Under the pieces are notes generated by a model. The model worked only from the letters and a program-made list of their open reading frames with translations, searched no databases and was not told the origin of the DNA. A DNA stretch of 64,000 nucleotides, taken from positions 1,240,001-1,304,000 of the forward strand of contig CAVXHJ010000010.1 in the NCBI GenBank assembly GCA_963761435.1. Reading direction: 5' to 3'. Shown piece after piece: positions 1-8,898 of the stretch (position 1 is the first letter of the stretch; each line of letters begins with the position of its first letter). The position numbers and the translations under genes are program-made. Source of the DNA: Roseiarcus sp963761435. Lineage in GTDB: Bacteria > Pseudomonadota > Alphaproteobacteria > Rhizobiales > Beijerinckiaceae.

Positions 1-969
1 TCGATCACAACTACCGACCCCCCGGTCGCGAGCCTCGCCGACGGACGGACAGGCGCGATCGCCTTCGAAGCGCTCACGCCCCGGAATTCGCGCGACCTTG
101 TCAGCGGCAGGGCGAACCAGAAATCAACCATCGCCGGCGTGCTGACCTTGCCGGAAACCGCAGGCGCTCCCGATGCGCCAAAAGCCAGCTTTCCGGCGAT
201 GGTGGTGGTGCACGGCAGCAGCGGCGTTCTGCAAAATGACTGGACGTGGGCGAAGCGGCTGAACGAGATGGGCGTCGCGACGTTCGTCATTGACAACTTC
301 ACCGGCCGCGGCGTTAGGGAGACGGCGACCGACCAGTCACGCCTGTCGCCGGCGGCCGATGCGGCTGGGGCCCTTGCGGCGCTGCGCCTGCTCTCCACCC
401 ATCCAGCGATCAACTCCAAGCGGATCGGCGTCATGGGCTTCTCGCGCGGCGGGTCCGCCGCAATCAATTCGGCGCTCGAGCCGGTCCGCCGCGCGGTCAT
501 CGACGATGATTTGCGTTTCGCGGCTCATGTGGCGCTCTATCCTGGATGCGGCGTCCCGTTCGTCTCGGCGCATCTCGACGGCTCCCCGATCCTGATGCTG
601 CTCGGCGGCAGGGATGACTACACCCCTGCGTCAAACTGCCTGGCCTACGCCGATGAACTGCGCGCGCGAGGCGCCTCGATCCAGATTGTGGTCTATCCCA
701 ACGCGAATCATGGATTCGACTCCGATGCGCCGCCGCATTTCCGTCCGCTGCCGACGACGCTCCACGGCTGTCATGGCGAGATTGATCTGGACGCCGGGTC
801 GCTCAGGGTCGAGAGCGATGGTCAAACGCTAAAGGGAGCGGACGCGGCCGCCGCGCTCAAGCGATGCACCGAACGCGGGGTGACCGTTGGCGGCGATCCC
901 GAAGCGCGCGAGAAGGCGCCAGGCGATGTGGCGGATTTCCTGAAGCCGATATTCACCCTTGCCCGCTAG
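1..969 (+). CDS. Dienelactone hydrolase family alpha/beta hydrolase, 5' end missing
   Basis: The reading frame is open from the first base, so the start codon lies upstream of the window. The visible 322 residues form an alpha/beta-hydrolase domain: an oxyanion-hole segment VVVHGSSG, a nucleophile elbow GFSRGG (Ser), an acid segment GGRDDYTP (Asp) and a His in NANHGFD. This catalytic triad order is that of dienelactone hydrolase-type esterases. Known family members cleave lactones or esters of small carbon compounds; the substrate here cannot be read from sequence. The gene ends 44 bases before the ribokinase start on the same strand, so the two may be co-transcribed. An internal methionine codon at 139 is an unlikely start because the in-frame sequence upstream also reads as protein. 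Confidence 0.8.
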   Translation, partial: SITTTDPPVASLADGRTGAIAFEALTPRNSRDLVSGRANQKSTIAGVLTLPETAGAPDAPKASFPAMVVVHGSSGVLQNDWTWAKRLNEMGVATFVIDNFTGRGVRETATDQSRLSPAADAAGALAALRLLSTHPAINSKRIGVMGFSRGGSAAINSALEPVRRAVIDDDLRFAAHVALYPGCGVPFVSAHLDGSPILMLLGGRDDYTPASNCLAYADELRARGASIQIVVYPNANHGFDSDAPPHFRPLPTTLHGCHGEIDLDAGSLRVESDGQTLKGADAAAALKRCTERGVTVGGDPEAREKAPGDVADFLKPIFTLAR

Positions 970-1013
970 CGGCGCCTTGGGTGAACTGGCGCCAGTCAAG
1001 GGGAGGAGCAGCA

Positions 1014-1950
1014 GTGGCAGAGAAGCGCCCGCGCATCGGGGTTGTCGGCTCGAGCAACGTCGATCTCGTGACCTATGTCGATCGCATGCCGGTCTGGGGC
1101 GAGACGATCGCTGCGCCGCGGTTCGAGATGAGCCATGGGGGAAAGGGCGCCAACCAGGCGGTCGCGGCGGCGAAGCTCGGCGCCGCGGTCGTCATGGTGT
1201 CGAAAGTCGGCGACGACATGCTGGGCGATGGCGTGCTCCAGAATTTCGAGCGCACGGGCGTCGACGCCGCGCATGTTGAGCGCGTCGGCGGTCAATCGAC
1301 CGGCACGGCGACGATCCTCGTCGACAGGTCGGGCGACAACTGCATCCTCATCGTCAAGGGCGCGAACGGCGATCTCGGTCCGGAGGACGTCGCGCGGGCC
1401 AGCGACGATCTCAAGACCTGCGACCTCATCCTCACCCAGCTCGAAGTCCCGCTCGAGGCGGTCTATGCGGCGCTCGCCTTTGGCAAGCGGCATGGCGTCA
1501 GAACGGTGCTCAATCCGGCGCCGGCGGTTCGTGAACTCGATATCGAGCGCGCCCGCGAGGCGAGCTTCGTTTGCCCCAACGAGACTGAGCTCGCCATCCT
1601 CACCGGGCTGCCAGTCGAGTCCGAGGCCGAAGTCACCGCCGCGGCGAAGACCCTCCTCGCCAAGGGCTTCGAGGCGATCGTTGTCACCCTCGGCGCTCGC
1701 GGCGCGCTGCTCACGACGCATGAGGGCGCGCGGCGGATCGCGCCGGTCAAGGTCGAGGCGATCGACACCACTGGGGCCGGCGACGCCTTCATCGGCAGCT
1801 TCGCCCGGTACGTCGCCGCCGGCCTTTCCCTCGATGATGCGCTCGCTCGGGCGACCCGCTACGCCGCCTTCTCGGTGACCCGGCGCGGGGCGCAGAAGTC
1901 ATATCGCGACAGAGGCCGAATTCGAGGCGTTCCTGGAAAAGTCTGGGTGA
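1014..1950 (+). CDS. rbsK: Ribokinase (PfkB family), apparent 3' frameshift
   Basis: ATP-dependent phosphorylation of ribose, or a related sugar, to the 5-phosphate in the cytoplasm. The GTG start at 1014 follows a GGGGAGGAG ribosome site. PfkB signatures are visible: N-terminal GSSNVDL, the substrate-binding HGGKGANQA near residue 42, and the C-terminal anion-hole/catalytic-base motif DTTGAGDAF near residue 250. The frame breaks around 1899-1902. Removing one base there joins GAQKS to IATEAEF and gives a normal ribokinase C-terminus with a TGA at 1948-1950, about 311 residues. Left uncorrected, the frame runs far into the next gene. The catalytic core lies upstream of the break. It is either a sequencing indel or a recent lesion that changes only the last few residues. 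Confidence 0.85.
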
Positions 1951-1967
1951 GCGCATGCAGCCACGCG

Positions 1968-1992
1968 TCCCTTCTCCCTCGGGGAGAAGGGA
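1968..1992. repeat. Palindromic hairpin, 11-bp stem
   Basis: Sequence TCCCTTCTCCC, a 3-nt loop (TCG), then the exact complement. It sits 17 bases after the ribokinase stop and before dadA. There is no T-run, so it is a poor intrinsic terminator. This CTTCTCCCTCGGGGAGAAG type of palindrome is a common small intergenic repeat in Rhizobiales. Confidence 0.6.
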
Positions 1993-2037
1993 TTGAGGGC
2001 TTTGCACATTTCACCGCGTCATGTTTGACTGCAACCC

Positions 2038-3282
2038 ATGCGCATAGTGGTGCTCGGCGGCGGCGTGGTCGGCGTCACGACCGCCTATCAGCTGCAGCGG
2101 GACGGCCACGAGGTCGTGGTCATCGAACGCAATCCGGAGGTCGCTTCCGGCGCGAGCTTCGGCAACGCAGGGATGATTGCGCCCGGACATTCGTTCGTCT
2201 GGTCCTCACCGCGCGCGCCGATCGTCCTGGCGAAGTCGCTCGTCCTCAAGGACCAGGCGCTGCGCTTCAGGCTTTCGGCCGATCCGCGGCTCTACGCCTG
2301 GACCTGGGGTTTCCTCAAGGAATGCACGCCCGCCAAGGCGCGACGCAACACGCTGCTCAAGCACCGGCTCGCCGCCTATTCGCAGCAAGTGCTCGACGGG
2401 GTGGTCGCCGAGGAGGCGATCGACTACGACCGCAACACCCGCGGCATCCTCTATTTCTACCGCAGCCAGAAGGCGCTCGACGGCGGCGTCGAGCACATGA
2501 AGCTATTGGAGTCGGACGGCCAGGTCATCAAGGTGCTGAGCCGCGACCAGGTGATCGCGCTCGAGCCGGGACTGGCCCACGCCAGCGAGAAGATCGCCGG
2601 GGCGATTCTGTGCCCGACCGACGAGACCGGGGACTGCGCCAAATTCACCCGCGCGCTCGCCGCCCGGGTGGTCGAACGCGGAGGCGCGATTGTGACCGGC
2701 GCGACCATAGGCGGGCTCGCGACCGAGGGCGACAGGATCACGCAAGCCCTGACCGATCGCGGGCCCTTCGTCGGCGACGCCTATGTGCTGGCGCTCGGCG
2801 CCGAGAGCCCCTTCGTCGCCGCCAAGCTCGGCCTCGGGCTGCCGATCTATCCGATCAAGGGCTATTCGCTGACGATTCCGATCGGCGCTGCGAAATCGCC
2901 GCCCGCCATCGCCTGCCTCGACGAGCACAACCTCGTCGCCATTTCGCGATTTCGCGACCGCCTGCGCGTCACCGCGACCGCCGAGTTCGCTGGTTATGAC
3001 GCGAGCCACCGACCCTCGGATTTCGCCTTCATGAAGCGGGTCACGCAGGAGCTCTTTCCCGACGGCGCCGAGTACGATCGGGCCGAAATGTGGGCGGGCC
3101 TGCGGCCGATGACGCCGACCAACCTGCCGCTCATCGGCCGGCGGCGCATGAAAAACCTCTTCCTCAATTGCGGGCACGGACATATCGGTTGGACCATGTC
3201 GCACGGCTCGGCGCGGATTGCGGCCGACCTTATCGCCGGGCGCGCGCCAGCTATCCCCATGGACGGCCTCATGGCCGCCTGA
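2038..3282 (+). CDS. DadA-type FAD-dependent D-amino acid dehydrogenase/oxidoreductase
   Basis: Predicted flavoprotein that oxidises a D-amino acid or secondary amine to the imine, passing electrons to the respiratory chain. The protein has 414 residues, the usual DadA length. It opens with a dinucleotide-binding motif VLGGGVVGVTTAYQL at residues 4-18, followed by the ERNPEVASGASFGNAGMI region typical of DadA. Toward the C-terminus LRPMTPTNLPLIG and GHGHIGWTMSHGSA form the FAD- and substrate-proximal part of the DAO fold. It is 18 bases upstream of a racemase-family gene on the same strand, suggesting a two-gene unit acting on amino-acid stereoisomers. The exact substrate (D-Ala, sarcosine-like, or other) is not determined. 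Confidence 0.8.
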   Translation: MRIVVLGGGVVGVTTAYQLQRDGHEVVVIERNPEVASGASFGNAGMIAPGHSFVWSSPRAPIVLAKSLVLKDQALRFRLSADPRLYAWTWGFLKECTPAKARRNTLLKHRLAAYSQQVLDGVVAEEAIDYDRNTRGILYFYRSQKALDGGVEHMKLLESDGQVIKVLSRDQVIALEPGLAHASEKIAGAILCPTDETGDCAKFTRALAARVVERGGAIVTGATIGGLATEGDRITQALTDRGPFVGDAYVLALGAESPFVAAKLGLGLPIYPIKGYSLTIPIGAAKSPPAIACLDEHNLVAISRFRDRLRVTATAEFAGYDASHRPSDFAFMKRVTQELFPDGAEYDRAEMWAGLRPMTPTNLPLIGRRRMKNLFLNCGHGHIGWTMSHGSARIAADLIAGRAPAIPMDGLMAA

Positions 3283-3299
3283 ACGAAGCGAGGCTCATC

Positions 3300-4095
3300 A
3301 TGTCTCTCGACCTTGCGGCTCCGGCTGCGACGACCGTCGATCTCGGCGTTCTTCCGTCCGAGCTCGACAGCGGACTGGGTTGGCGCGCGGCGATAGGCCT
3401 CGTCGTGCTGGCGACGGACCAGACGATGGAGCACGAGTTTCGCGCCCTCATCAAGCTCCCCGGCGTCGCCTTCTACGAGTCGCGCCTCTTCAACGACGCC
3501 GAGATCCGGCCTGACACTCTGCGCGCCATCGGGCCGAGGATCGCGCCGAGCGTCGCGCTCATCCTGCCAGGCCTCAAGCTCGACGTGGTCGCGTTCGGCT
3601 GCACGTCGGCGACCATGACGCTCGGCGAAGCGGCGGTGTTCGCTGAAATCCATCAAAGCCGCCCTGGCGTCGCCTGCACAACGCCGGTCACCGCCGCGCT
3701 CGCCGCCTTCCGCGCCTTCGGCGCGAAGTCGATCGGGCTCTTGACCCCCTATGCGCCGGAAATCAACGCCTCGCTTGTCGCCTCTTTCCAGCGCTCGCGG
3801 AATCGACGTCGCCGCCGTAGCGACTTTCGACCGGCGCGACGACCGCGACGCCGCACGCATTTCCGTCGCCTCGATCGAAGCGGGAATCGTGCGCCTGGCC
3901 AAAGCGCCCGGGGTCGAGACGGTGTTCGTTTCCTGCACCAGCTTGCGCGTCGCCGAGGCCGTGGCGAGGCTCGAGCTGCTCGCCGGCGTTCCGGTCACCT
4001 CCAGCAACCACGCCATGGCCTGGCATTGCCTGCGGCTGGGAGGCGTTGGCGACGCGCTGCCCGCGGCGGGCCGATTGTTCGAACTGCAAGCCTGA
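3300..4095 (+). CDS. Asp/Glu racemase / maleate isomerase family enzyme, frameshifted
   Basis: Cofactor-independent two-cysteine enzyme of the Asp/Glu/hydantoin racemase superfamily. The two catalytic cysteines are seen in FGCTSATMTLGE (near residue 100) and in FVSCTSLRVAE (near residue 215), and the spacing fits the maleate cis-trans isomerase/arylmalonate decarboxylase branch. The ATG at 3300 lies 17 bases after the upstream oxidase stop. The frame changes at about 3792: removing one base joins LVASFQ to ARGIDVAA and gives a 264-residue protein, normal for the family. Because both cysteines are conserved on either side of the break, a sequencing indel is more likely than decay. Together with the DadA-like neighbour it may interconvert and oxidise an amino- or dicarboxylic acid (inference). 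Confidence 0.72.
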
Positions 4096-4101
4096 CCGCC
4101 G

Positions 4102-4590
4102 TCATTTGCCGGAGAATAACTCATCGCTGAACGGCGAGGTCTCGATTGGCGACAATCGCGGATCGCGAATCTTGATGAAGCCGACGCCGGTCGCCTCGTG
4201 ACAGGAATTGCACGCGTTCGTCAGCTTGGAATAGGCCTTGACGAATTTGGCGCTGTCCTTCGCCTTGATCGCCTCATCGAGTTCATCAGCCGGCGGCGTC
4301 ATCATCGACATGTCCGACTTGGAATTGTCCGGATGAAGCTTCCTCGCATCAACGATATTGGCTCGGATCTGGGCCAGTTCGTAACTGGCCAGCGGCCAGT
4401 TCTGCACTGCGCCCGCGTACCACAATTTGAAATGCCCGAGTTGCGTCACCATCATCAAGGTGTTCAGCCGCGGGACATAATGGTCCTGGCGATCCTGCGG
4501 GTTTTCCGGTTTCTGTTCTTGAGCAAGAAGCGGCAAGGCCGCGGTGACGAATAAGATAGCCAGCGCCGCAAAACGCTTTATCGTCAACAT
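4102..4590 (-). CDS. Periplasmic cytochrome c'-like monoheme protein
   Basis: 162 residues with an N-terminal signal peptide (hydrophobic stretch AALAILFVTAALPLLAQ) and one heme-attachment motif CNSCH near residue 132. The single CXXCH sits close to the C-terminus of a largely helical protein, the arrangement of class II (c'-type) cytochromes, although the sequence around it (ACNSCHEATGVGF) is that of an uncharacterised family common in Rhizobiales. Expected location is the periplasm after Sec export and heme ligation. It converges with the racemase-family gene, leaving only 6 bases between the two stops. Electron-transfer partner unknown. Confidence 0.75.
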   Translation of the reverse strand: MLTIKRFAALAILFVTAALPLLAQEQKPENPQDRQDHYVPRLNTLMMVTQLGHFKLWYAGAVQNWPLASYELAQIRANIVDARKLHPDNSKSDMSMMTPPADELDEAIKAKDSAKFVKAYSKLTNACNSCHEATGVGFIKIRDPRLSPIETSPFSDELFSGK

Positions 4591-4747
4591 CGCGGATTCT
4601 CCGGACTGCCGCCAATCGCGCGCGCCTTCGCCTCTCGACCGAGCATCGGCGGTTAACCGCGAAGGCAGCAGAAATCTGCCCCAAGTTTGGGGTTATGACA
4701 AGCGAGACGGTTCGGTTTGTCCTCCGCGCGCGTCGGGCCCGGAAGCG

Positions 4748-6407
4748 TCACTCGGTCTTGGCCCGCTCCGCCAGATATTGGTGGATAAAGGCGATCGCGA
4801 TGCTGCCTTCGCCTACCGCGGAGGCGACGCGCTTCACCGGACTGAACCGAACGTCCCCGCACGCGAACACTCCGGGAACGCTGGTCTCGACGAGGTAGGG
4901 ATCGCGGCTTTCTTTCCAGCGACCCGCTTTGACGACGTCAGCGCCGGTTAGGATATAGCCTTGCGGGTCGCGCGCGATTTCGGACGGCAGCCAGCCGGTC
5001 TGCGCGTCCGCGCCAATGAACACGAACAGCCCTCCAAACTCCTCTCGATGAACCACGTTGCGGGCGCGATCGAGAACGTCGATCGCCGACAGGTGAGTGT
5101 CGCCGTGAACGGCCTTGACCTCGGACCGCAAGGCCACCTGGATGTTGGCTTTGGTTCGAACCTGCTCGATCAGATATTGGGACATGCTTTTTTCGAGCGC
5201 GTCGGCGCGCACGATCAGGGTGACTGTCCGCGCATGGTTGGCGAAGAACATCGCGGCCTGACCTGCCGAGTTTCCGGCTCCGATGAGATGTACGTCGAGC
5301 CCCTGAGCGATGCTCGCTTCGCTGCGCGCCGCTCCATAGAAGATGCCTTTGCCCAAGAGCCGGTCGAACCCGTCCGCTGCGAGGCGCCGCCAGCTGACTC
5401 CGGAAGCGATAATGACGGTGCGGGCGTGCAGCTCCTCCTCATTGTCGAGGACAATGCGGCGGGCGTGCGGATCGATCCGGACGATCTTTCGAGCGACGAT
5501 GATCTCCGCTCCCAGGCGTTTGGCTTGCCGATGCGCGCGGCTCGCAAGCTCGGAGCCCGAGATACCGCTTGGAAAGCCGAGATAGTTCTCGATCCGCGAC
5601 GAGGTCTCCGCCTGGCCTCCCGGCGCCTCCTGTTCGACCACAATCGTGCGCAGGCCCTCCGAGGCTCCATATACGGCGGCGGCGAGGCCTGCCGGCCCGC
5701 CGCCGATGACGACCGTGTCGTAGTCCGAGAATTGCGGAGTCGTCTCCAGGCCGAGGCGCGCTGCGAACTCTCTTGGTTGCGGCCTGACCAGCGTAGCGCC
5801 ATCCGACAGTCGGAGAACCGGGCAGTCCCCGTCCGCAGGCAGAGGCCCCGACCAGAGTTCGGCCAGTTTGGGATCGTCGGGCGCCGCCCAGGTGAATGAA
5901 ATCTGGTTTCGCTCCAGAAACCTGCGCAGATCGAGGCAGGCGCCGTCCCATCGTTCGCCGACCATGATGACCTGCGCATTGCGCGGCTCGGCCGCAAGCT
6001 TCTGAAGTCCGCCGATGCGATCGCGCGCCGTCTCCTCCATGATCTTCGCCAGTTCGGGCGACCAGGCGGCGATGGCGTAGTAAGGCCGGGAACTCGATCT
6101 TAAGCACCCGGGAGGGCTCGCCAGCCCTGAAGCCAGCTTGGAATTGCGTGCCGAAAACGAGCGGAATTTCCCCGAACAGCTTGCCTCGCGTTCGCAAGCC
6201 AAGTTTACGCTCGAGGCCGTCAACGAGCTTGATGACCTCGATCGTTCCTTCGAGCACCACAAAGAGGGCGGGCGGCTCGCCCTCGTAAACGGCGAACTCC
6301 CCGGTATTGAGACGAATGTCAGCCGCCGCCCGCGCGATCTCAGCCAGCGCGGCCGGCGATAGGGTGGAAAAGAGCGGAATCGCTGCAAGTTCGTCGGGCG
6401 TCAGCAT
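4748..6407 (-). CDS. Cyclic nucleotide-binding domain fused to thioredoxin-reductase-like FAD/NAD(P) oxidoreductase, frameshifted
   Basis: About 552 residues once one base near 6083 is removed (FPA joined to YYAIAAW). Residues 1-110 form a cyclic nucleotide-binding fold: it starts LTPDELAAIPLFSTL and holds GEFAVYEGEP and GKLFGEIPLVFG, the phosphate-binding-cassette region. A thioredoxin-like linker of roughly 100 residues follows. Then comes a TrxR-type module with FAD motif VVIGGGPAGLAAAVYGAS, NADPH motif LIGAGNSAGQAAM, and the C-terminal FAD motif GVFACGDVR. Where TrxR carries CATC this protein has FYGAARSEA, so the redox disulfide is missing. This architecture is known but poorly characterised; cAMP/cGMP control of a flavin reductase is an inference. 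Monocistronic, start ATG at 6407. Confidence 0.75.
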
Positions 6408-6547
6408 AGCCTACCAGCATGATCCTCAGCCTTGGAATGAATCATCCCATGGGTGGAGGGTTTTGAGCGAGGTCGCAAGGACCGGCCTTATCCGACGTTC
6501 GGCGCCTGGCGCCAAGCGCCGGATGCGTGCCGTTTCCAGCGAGACGA

Positions 6548-6835
6548 TTACGGCAGGTCGAGCATCCAGGTCTGCCCGACCAGGTCGTGGCCGAACGAAT
6601 GATGCGGCGCTTCGCTGATGAGGCGAAATTCCGCCGCCTGAACGCTCTGTGTACCAGCGTCCTCGGCGGCAAGGCGACGCGCGGCAGCCGTCATTCGGGG
6701 ACTCCGGCCTTGCGCAAGCCTTCGAGTACGGGCTCGCAACCGCGCGAGAGCGCGATCCTCGTCGGCGCCGGCGAGCCGGCTGTGGCCGACGATGTCCGCG
6801 ACCAGGATCGCCGCAATTTTTCGGGTCTCGCTCAT
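6548..6835 (-). pseudogene. Chimeric remnant: adenylate cyclase N-terminus joined to GNAT C-terminus
   Basis: The first ~35 residues, from MSETRKIAAILVADIVGHSR, are the start of a class III adenylate/guanylate cyclase catalytic domain, including the conserved metal-binding Asp segment ILVADIVG. The frame then passes through ~35 residues of no recognisable family and ends with FRLISEAPHHSFGHDLVG, nearly the same as the C-terminus of the adjacent MarR-GNAT gene (FRLVSEAPHRSFGHDLVG). The DNA at about 6549-6640 is a diverged copy of 6926-7015. So a cyclase gene has lost all but its first 100 bases and been joined to a duplicated acetyltransferase tail. It is unlikely to have either activity. Confidence 0.6.
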
Positions 6836-6922
6836 GGCGCGCCCCTCTCGCGTCATTTAGGCGTAGCACGAAATCCGTTCCCGATGGGCGCTCGGGCCGA
6901 GAAGCGCCGCTTCGACGTCCCG

Positions 6923-7849
6923 TCAGACCAAGTCGAGCGCCCAGGTCTGCCCGACCAGGTCGTGGCCGAACGAACGATGCGGCGCTTCACTGACGAGGCG
7001 AAACCCTGCGGCCTCATAAATGCGCCTCGCGGCGACAAGCACGTCGTTGGTCCATAGAGTCAGCTGACGGTAACCGAGTTCGCGGGCGCGAACGATGCAC
7101 GTGGCGACCAGCGTGCGCCCCAAGCCGGCCCCGCGCGCGCTCGGCTCGACATAAAGCAGCCTCAGTTTTGCGACCGCGGGATCGTCGCTCTTCATCAGGA
7201 AGACCGAGCCGGCGATCGCGCCGCCACGCTCAGCAACCCAGCCGTCCTCGCGCGCGGGATCGAATTCGTCGACGAAGGCGCCCAGAATCCGGCTCGCCAG
7301 ACCCTCGTACGTCCAGTCCCAGCCGTACTCCTGATGATAGAGCACGGTCTGGCGATGGATGATCCAGCCGATGTCGCCCGGCCGAAGCCGCCTGAGACTC
7401 AAGTTCGTGTTCTCTTCCTCACGGTCTCTCAACGCGGCGCGGATGTCGCCCATGGCTTCGATGAGCCGTTCGCGCCCGCCCTCGCCGATTGGCGCCAGGA
7501 GGGCGTCGACTTGCGCCCGGGCGGCGGCTTCGGCGGCGGCGAAGGCTCTGCGCCCAGCGCCGGTCAGCGACAGCAGCCGATGTTTGCCGTGGTCGGGGCT
7601 GACGCGGCTTTGCATGAGACGTCGGGCGCGGAAGCGCCCGACGATGCGGCTCAAAAGCGCCTTGTCCATGCTGAGCGCGCGGCCGATCTCCGCGGCCGTC
7701 CGGCCCGCGGCTGGGGCATGAGCCAGTTCATAGAGGACGCGCGCTTCTGGCAGCGACAGGTTGGTCGCGGGCAGGCGACGGTTCAGAAGGCCGATCTGGC
7801 GCGTGTAGAATCGGTTGAACTCGCGAACCTCGTCCGTGGTGCGCGTCAT
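6923..7849 (-). CDS. MarR-type regulator fused to GNAT N-acetyltransferase
   Basis: 308 residues. Residues 1-145 are a winged-helix MarR domain (LSLPEARVLYELA, then recognition helix MDKALLSRIVGRF and wing RVSPDHGKHRLLSLT). Residues 150-308 are a GNAT fold with the acetyl-CoA loop VEPSARGAGLGRTLV and the beta-bulge/alpha-4 segment LWTNDVLVAARRIYEAAGF. Such bifunctional regulators are widespread in Alphaproteobacteria; the acetyl acceptor is unknown. The ATG is at 7849, and a perfect 9-bp palindrome lies 27 bases upstream, which suggests autoregulation. Its 3' end is partly duplicated immediately downstream in the chimeric remnant. Confidence 0.85.
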   Translation of the reverse strand: MTRTTDEVREFNRFYTRQIGLLNRRLPATNLSLPEARVLYELAHAPAAGRTAAEIGRALSMDKALLSRIVGRFRARRLMQSRVSPDHGKHRLLSLTGAGRRAFAAAEAAARAQVDALLAPIGEGGRERLIEAMGDIRAALRDREEENTNLSLRRLRPGDIGWIIHRQTVLYHQEYGWDWTYEGLASRILGAFVDEFDPAREDGWVAERGGAIAGSVFLMKSDDPAVAKLRLLYVEPSARGAGLGRTLVATCIVRARELGYRQLTLWTNDVLVAARRIYEAAGFRLVSEAPHRSFGHDLVGQTWALDLV

Positions 7850-7876
7850 GGGGCAGGCCTTGAGTGCTGGGTCAAG

Positions 7877-7897
7877 AGTGTTGTCTTAGACAACACT
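7877..7897. promoter_or_regulatory. Perfect palindrome, likely MarR operator
   Basis: AGTGTTGTC, a 3-nt centre (TTA), then GACAACACT: 9-bp arms. It is 27 bases upstream of the MarR-GNAT start codon. Length and symmetry fit a MarR-family dimer site, so autorepression is the simplest reading. Not tested. Confidence 0.55.
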
Positions 7898-8186
7898 AAC
7901 GAGTCGCTGTCGGCGCCGCAAGCGCCACGCGAACGCGCTCACAAGGAAGGCGGCGGCATCGCCCGCCGCTCGGCCGCCTCGTCGATGGTTAACTATGAAT
8001 CTTAACGGCCAATTAGCCCTTTCTCATTACGATGCGAACGTTTTCGTTTTCGCGGGCGCAAAACGTCCCGTGAACGGACAAACCTCAGGGAATTGCCAGC
8101 TTTCTTGCTCGTCTCGTCCTTGCGGACAAGGTCATTTCCGTTTGGAGCGATCGTTGCGCGGCCGCTCGACGAAGTCGGAGGATAGG
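7898..8186. other. Intergenic stretch before the coiled-coil gene
   Basis: No convincing gene seen, although the frame of the downstream gene stays open back to 7995. The segment 7985-8060 is AT-richer than its surroundings and contains TTAA-N9-TTAA at 7987-8003 and a loose inverted repeat ACGTTTT/AAAACGT near 8036-8066. A promoter for the plus-strand gene could lie here, but no clear -35/-10 pair stands out. Confidence 0.3.
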
Positions 8187-8594
8187 TTGCAGATCTCCCT
8201 GTTTACCCGTCTCAACGCAGTCGAGGCCGAACTGCGCGCGATGAAGGACCTGCTGGCTGACCTGAGGGTCAACGAAGACGCGCTGCGACGGGATCGCGAC
8301 GAATGGCGGTGGCGGGCCGAGCGTCTGCTCGCCGACCGGGAACGTGGGGCTTTATGGCGGTGGGGCAGGCGCGCCGATGCGGCGCTCGACATCTTCGGCG
8401 CGATTCTGTTGAAGCTGACCATTGACGTCCGAACCAGGCTGGCCAAGGCCTGGGCCAGCCGAAATGAGTTGCGCGGACATGCCCTTGCACGGCTCAGTCA
8501 AGCCAACCAACTCATCGCGGATCGGCAAGACGGAAGGACGGCGCGCTTAGCTCGAAAAACTACGCAACCCGTCGGTCGCGGTAGTTCACTTTAA
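8187..8594 (+). CDS. Coiled-coil hypothetical protein
   Basis: 135 residues from a TTG start at 8187, chosen because a CGGAGGA ribosome site lies just upstream; an ATG further up in the same frame (7995) has no such site and adds 64 residues of unconvincing sequence. The N-terminal half is charged and heptad-like (LNAVEAELRAMKDLLADL, then RRDRDEWRWRAERLLAD), typical of short coiled-coil proteins of unknown function in Rhizobiales. The middle has a moderately hydrophobic stretch (ALDIFGAILLKLTID). No catalytic motif is seen. Its last 9 bases overlap the convergent gene on the other strand. Confidence 0.45.
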   Translation: MQISLFTRLNAVEAELRAMKDLLADLRVNEDALRRDRDEWRWRAERLLADRERGALWRWGRRADAALDIFGAILLKLTIDVRTRLAKAWASRNELRGHALARLSQANQLIADRQDGRTARLARKTTQPVGRGSSL

Positions 8595-8804
8595 GCCCGC
8601 CGCCTCCAGTTCGACGAGGCGCAAGATGACCTGGCTATAGCTCTCGCCAGGCCTACGCATGGCTCTCATGCGTTCGACCAAGGCCGCCTCGACCTGGATA
8701 AAGCATTGGCCGCGATCACACTGCATCGGCCACCGAGCCGCGCCCTTGGGCAGCGTCGAGGCGATGACGTCGTACGCCGCATCTGTCAGTGCGATGCGAA
8801 TCAT
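8586..8804 (-). CDS. Small conserved hypothetical protein, 72 aa
   Basis: 72 residues with the segments STLPKGAARWP, GQCFIQVEAALVERMRAM and RRPGESYSQVILRLVEL. The C-terminal half resembles the helix-rich ends of small DNA-binding or antitoxin-like proteins, and closely similar short proteins occur across Rhizobiales; I know of no assigned function. No toxin-like gene is adjacent, so a toxin-antitoxin role is not supported. The ATG at 8804 is the only reasonable start. It converges with and overlaps the coiled-coil gene by 9 bases. Confidence 0.6.
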   Translation of the reverse strand: MIRIALTDAAYDVIASTLPKGAARWPMQCDRGQCFIQVEAALVERMRAMRRPGESYSQVILRLVELEAAGLK

Positions 8805-8898
8805 CTACGGCATCTGAGTTTGGCCAAGAGTCAATTTCATGGCTGAGAATTGCATCGAGGCAGGCCGGAGCTGATTTGGATTTGACTCTAACCGGCCG

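Noticed and set aside
864..2999. A single 711-codon plus-strand reading frame
   Set aside because: It is the ribokinase frame continuing past the frameshift at 1900 into a wrong frame of dadA; the second half is Arg-rich and has no domain.
7987..8003. Possible CtrA site (TTAA...TTAA)
   Set aside because: Spacing is nine bases, not the seven of the CtrA consensus.
8586..8804. Antitoxin of a toxin-antitoxin pair
   Set aside because: No toxin gene is adjacent; the neighbour is convergent and coiled-coil.
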